NCBI RefSeq assembly: GCF_021742065.1
Contig: NZ_JAKKIE010000050.1
Coordinates: forward strand, 1-27,493
Direction of reading: 5' to 3'
Source: Rhizorhapis sp. SPR117
Lineage (GTDB): Bacteria > Pseudomonadota > Alphaproteobacteria > Sphingomonadales > Sphingomonadaceae
DNA length: 27,493 nucleotides
Numbering within the stretch: the first letter of the stretch is position 1; each line of letters opens with the position of its first letter. A program made the translations under genes and the position numbers. Below, one piece after another: positions 26,096 through 27,493 of the stretch. The notes beneath the pieces are model-generated. The model was not told the origin of the DNA, did no database searches, and worked only from the letters and a program-made list of their open reading frames with translations.

Positions 26096-26124
26096 ATTGT
26101 GACAATCGAAAGGACTGACAGACC

Positions 26125-27240
26125 ATGGCCAAACACAATGCCGCCAACGCCCGGATCAAGCGCGAATACTTCATATATTTGAAGGAAGCGCAGCGCCGGG
26201 ACGAAGGATCAATCGATGCCGTTGCCAAGGCGCTGGCGCGCTTTGAAGAGGCGAACGGGCACAAGGACTTCAAGACCTTTCACCGCGCGCAAGCGGTGGC
26301 CTTCAAACATAAGCTGGACAAGCAACCGGCGGTCCGCACCGGCAAGCCTTTGAGCCGGGCCACGGTCAATTCCACCCTGTCCGCCCTGCGCGCGTTCTTC
26401 GTCTGGCTGGCTGGTCAACCCGGTTACAAATCCCGCCTGACCTATGCCGATGCCGACTATTTCAACCTGGCCGAAAAGGACGTGCGGATTGCCAAGGCGG
26501 CGCGGCACAAGGCATTCCCGACGCTGGAGCAGGTCCACCACGTCATTGCCGCCATGCCGGACAGCACCGCGATAGAACTGCGCAACCGCGCACTGGTGGC
26601 GTTTGCCTTGCTGACTGGCGCGCGCGACGGGGCGCTCGCCTCGTTCCGGCTGAAGCATGTCGATCTGGTGCAAGGCCGGGTGGATCAAGATGCGCGGGAC
26701 GTGAAGACCAAGGCCAGCAAAACCTTTTCGACGTGGTTTTTCCCGGTCGGCGGCGATGCGCTCCAGATCGTGCAGGACTGGTGCCGCTATCTGCGCGAAA
26801 TCCTGCTTTGGGGTGATGATGACCCGCTGTTTCCGCCAACGCAAATCGGTGTCGGTGAAAATGGCGGTTTTGTTCCGGTCGGCTTGCGCCGTGGCGAGTG
26901 CTGGCATGGTGCCGGGCCAATTCGCGACATATTCCGCAATGCCTTTGAAGCGGCTGGGCTGCCTTACTTCAACCCGCATTCGCTGCGCGACACGCTGGTG
27001 CAGCTTGGTGAACAGGTTTGCACCACGCCAGAGCAATTCAAGGCGTGGTCACAGAATTTGGGGCACGAGCGCGTGATGACGACACTTACCAGCTACGGCA
27101 CCGTTGCACCGCACCGGCAGGCGGAATTGATGCGGGGCATGGGCAAAGGCGCTCGCAATCTGGCAGCGACGGTTGATCCCGCCTTGGTGGCACAAGTGCT
27201 CGCGGCCATGCAAAATTTGCCCGGTGACGGGCTGGGCTAG
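26125..27240 (+). CDS. Second tyrosine recombinase/integrase
   Basis: A 371-residue tyrosine recombinase unrelated in its N-terminal half to the P4-type integrase upstream. It has a SAM-like core-binding domain (about 8-105, with AVRTGKPLSRATVNSTLSAL) and a catalytic domain with Arg167 (TGARDGALA), Lys196, His285-x-x-Arg288 (HSLRDT), His314 (LGHERVMTT) and Tyr324 (TSYGTV). All active-site residues are present, so it should be functional. ATG 26125 is preceded by AAGGA about ten bases away. It follows the acidic protein gene by 29 bp on the same strand. A role in mobilising an inner unit of the island, or in an integrative element nested in it, is likely. Confidence 0.9.
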   Translation: MAKHNAANARIKREYFIYLKEAQRRDEGSIDAVAKALARFEEANGHKDFKTFHRAQAVAFKHKLDKQPAVRTGKPLSRATVNSTLSALRAFFVWLAGQPGYKSRLTYADADYFNLAEKDVRIAKAARHKAFPTLEQVHHVIAAMPDSTAIELRNRALVAFALLTGARDGALASFRLKHVDLVQGRVDQDARDVKTKASKTFSTWFFPVGGDALQIVQDWCRYLREILLWGDDDPLFPPTQIGVGENGGFVPVGLRRGECWHGAGPIRDIFRNAFEAAGLPYFNPHSLRDTLVQLGEQVCTTPEQFKAWSQNLGHERVMTTLTSYGTVAPHRQAELMRGMGKGARNLAATVDPALVAQVLAAMQNLPGDGLG

Positions 27241-27260
27241 GGGCCGAATGCAACAGCGGT

Positions 27261-27418
27261 CTAATAGTTGATAAGAGGCGTAAAGCCGAACCGCGTACCT
27301 ATCGCCTGATAACAGCGGTCGACGGCTTCCACGATGTCTGCGAGGACCTTCTCCAACTCCTTGTCGTATAGCGATAGGTCCATGTCCCCGGCATGGACGA
27401 AGGCATTTCTCCCTTCAA
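27261..27418 (-). pseudogene. 3' remnant of a broken gene with HEPN-like RNAFVH motif
   Basis: The minus strand has an open frame of about 53 codons that ends at TAG 27261-27263 and reads LVEGRNAFVHAGDMDLS...LADIVEAVDRCYQAIGTRFGFTPLINY. It has no start codon of its own and a stop (TGA, 27423-27425) appears just upstream, exactly where an IS630-type sequence begins. RNAFVH fits the Rx4H motif of HEPN ribonucleases, and the helix after it is compatible with that fold. It is best read as the C-terminal part of an interrupted gene, possibly a defence or toxin gene. Family assignment rests on one short motif. Confidence 0.5.
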
Positions 27419-27493
27419 CTAGTCACCTGAATCCGAAGTTCGCTTCATTGTTTTCTGGCAGAAGCGTTTGACGGCGGCGAGGATCTCGTCGGC
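27419..27493 (-). mobile_element. Partial IS630-family element, transposase C-terminus
   Basis: From the right window edge to TAG 27419-27421 the minus strand encodes 24 residues, ADEILAAVKRFCQKTM followed by KRTSDSGD, which resembles the C-terminal end of IS630-family transposases. The coding end coincides with a CTAG (27419-27422), and IS630 elements insert at TA, usually within CTAG. The terminal inverted repeat probably overlaps the last codons (the plus-strand sequence starting AGTCACCTGAATCC). The remainder lies outside the window. Confidence 0.55.

Noticed and set aside
27252..27320. AACAGCGGTC occurring twice, 59 bp apart
   Set aside because: A 10-bp match partly inside coding sequence, without flanking symmetry; it could be chance.

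Overview
The window looks like a chromosomal segment of an alphaproteobacterium, most likely a sphingomonad. The reasons are the overall gene content, a repeat at 22942-23008 containing the GAGCGAAGTCGA core that I recall as common in sphingomonad intergenic regions, and the tesA / ABC transporter arrangement. The species cannot be fixed from the sequence alone.

Region 1 (1-17186) is a group 2-type (ABC transporter-dependent) capsular polysaccharide locus. The export half is kpsM-kpsT-kpsE-kpsD on the minus strand (17186 down to 12807), with ATGA overlaps between M/T and T/E. kpsC, the beta-Kdo linker transferase, faces it on the plus strand, and the two converge on a strong hairpin at 12761-12797. 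kdsB-kdsA (CMP-Kdo synthetase and Kdo-8-phosphate synthase) run divergently from kpsC and supply its donor. A glycan-specific block follows on the minus strand (8612 down to 57): a GT2 transferase, a NeuA-like cytidylyltransferase, a 2-hydroxyacid dehydrogenase, a GT4 transferase, a SAM methyltransferase, a DUF115/GT42-like protein, and a GT4 enzyme fused to a second DUF115/GT42-like module. No kpsS, kpsF, neuB or neuC is visible, so other parts must lie outside the window. The left part looks more AT-rich than the rest.

Region 2 (17242-23408) is housekeeping or lipid related. It holds a CarF/PEDS1/Kua-type lipid desaturase, a family 6 (hypoxanthine-DNA glycosylase-like) uracil-DNA glycosylase superfamily enzyme, an FtsX-type permease with its LolD/YbbA-type ATPase, a divergent TesA-like lipoprotein esterase, a nested inverted repeat, and a YbaN/DUF454 membrane protein.

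Region 3 (23409-27493) has about 500 bp without a supported gene, then tRNA-Gly(CCC), then a genomic island start. The island holds a P4-type integrase preceded by iterated TGGGGGTAT motifs, an unknown acidic protein translationally coupled to it, a second unrelated tyrosine recombinase, and the tail of a broken gene with an RNAFVH motif (HEPN-like Rx4H). That gene appears to be cut at a CTAG site by an IS630-type element running off the right edge.

The best candidate for something new is the capsule block: two DUF115/GT42-like modules, a NeuA-like CMP-sugar synthetase and an adjacent 2-hydroxyacid dehydrogenase suggest an unusual CMP-activated acidic residue in the glycan. This is inference. 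The disrupted HEPN-like gene and the twin-integrase island are the next most interesting.
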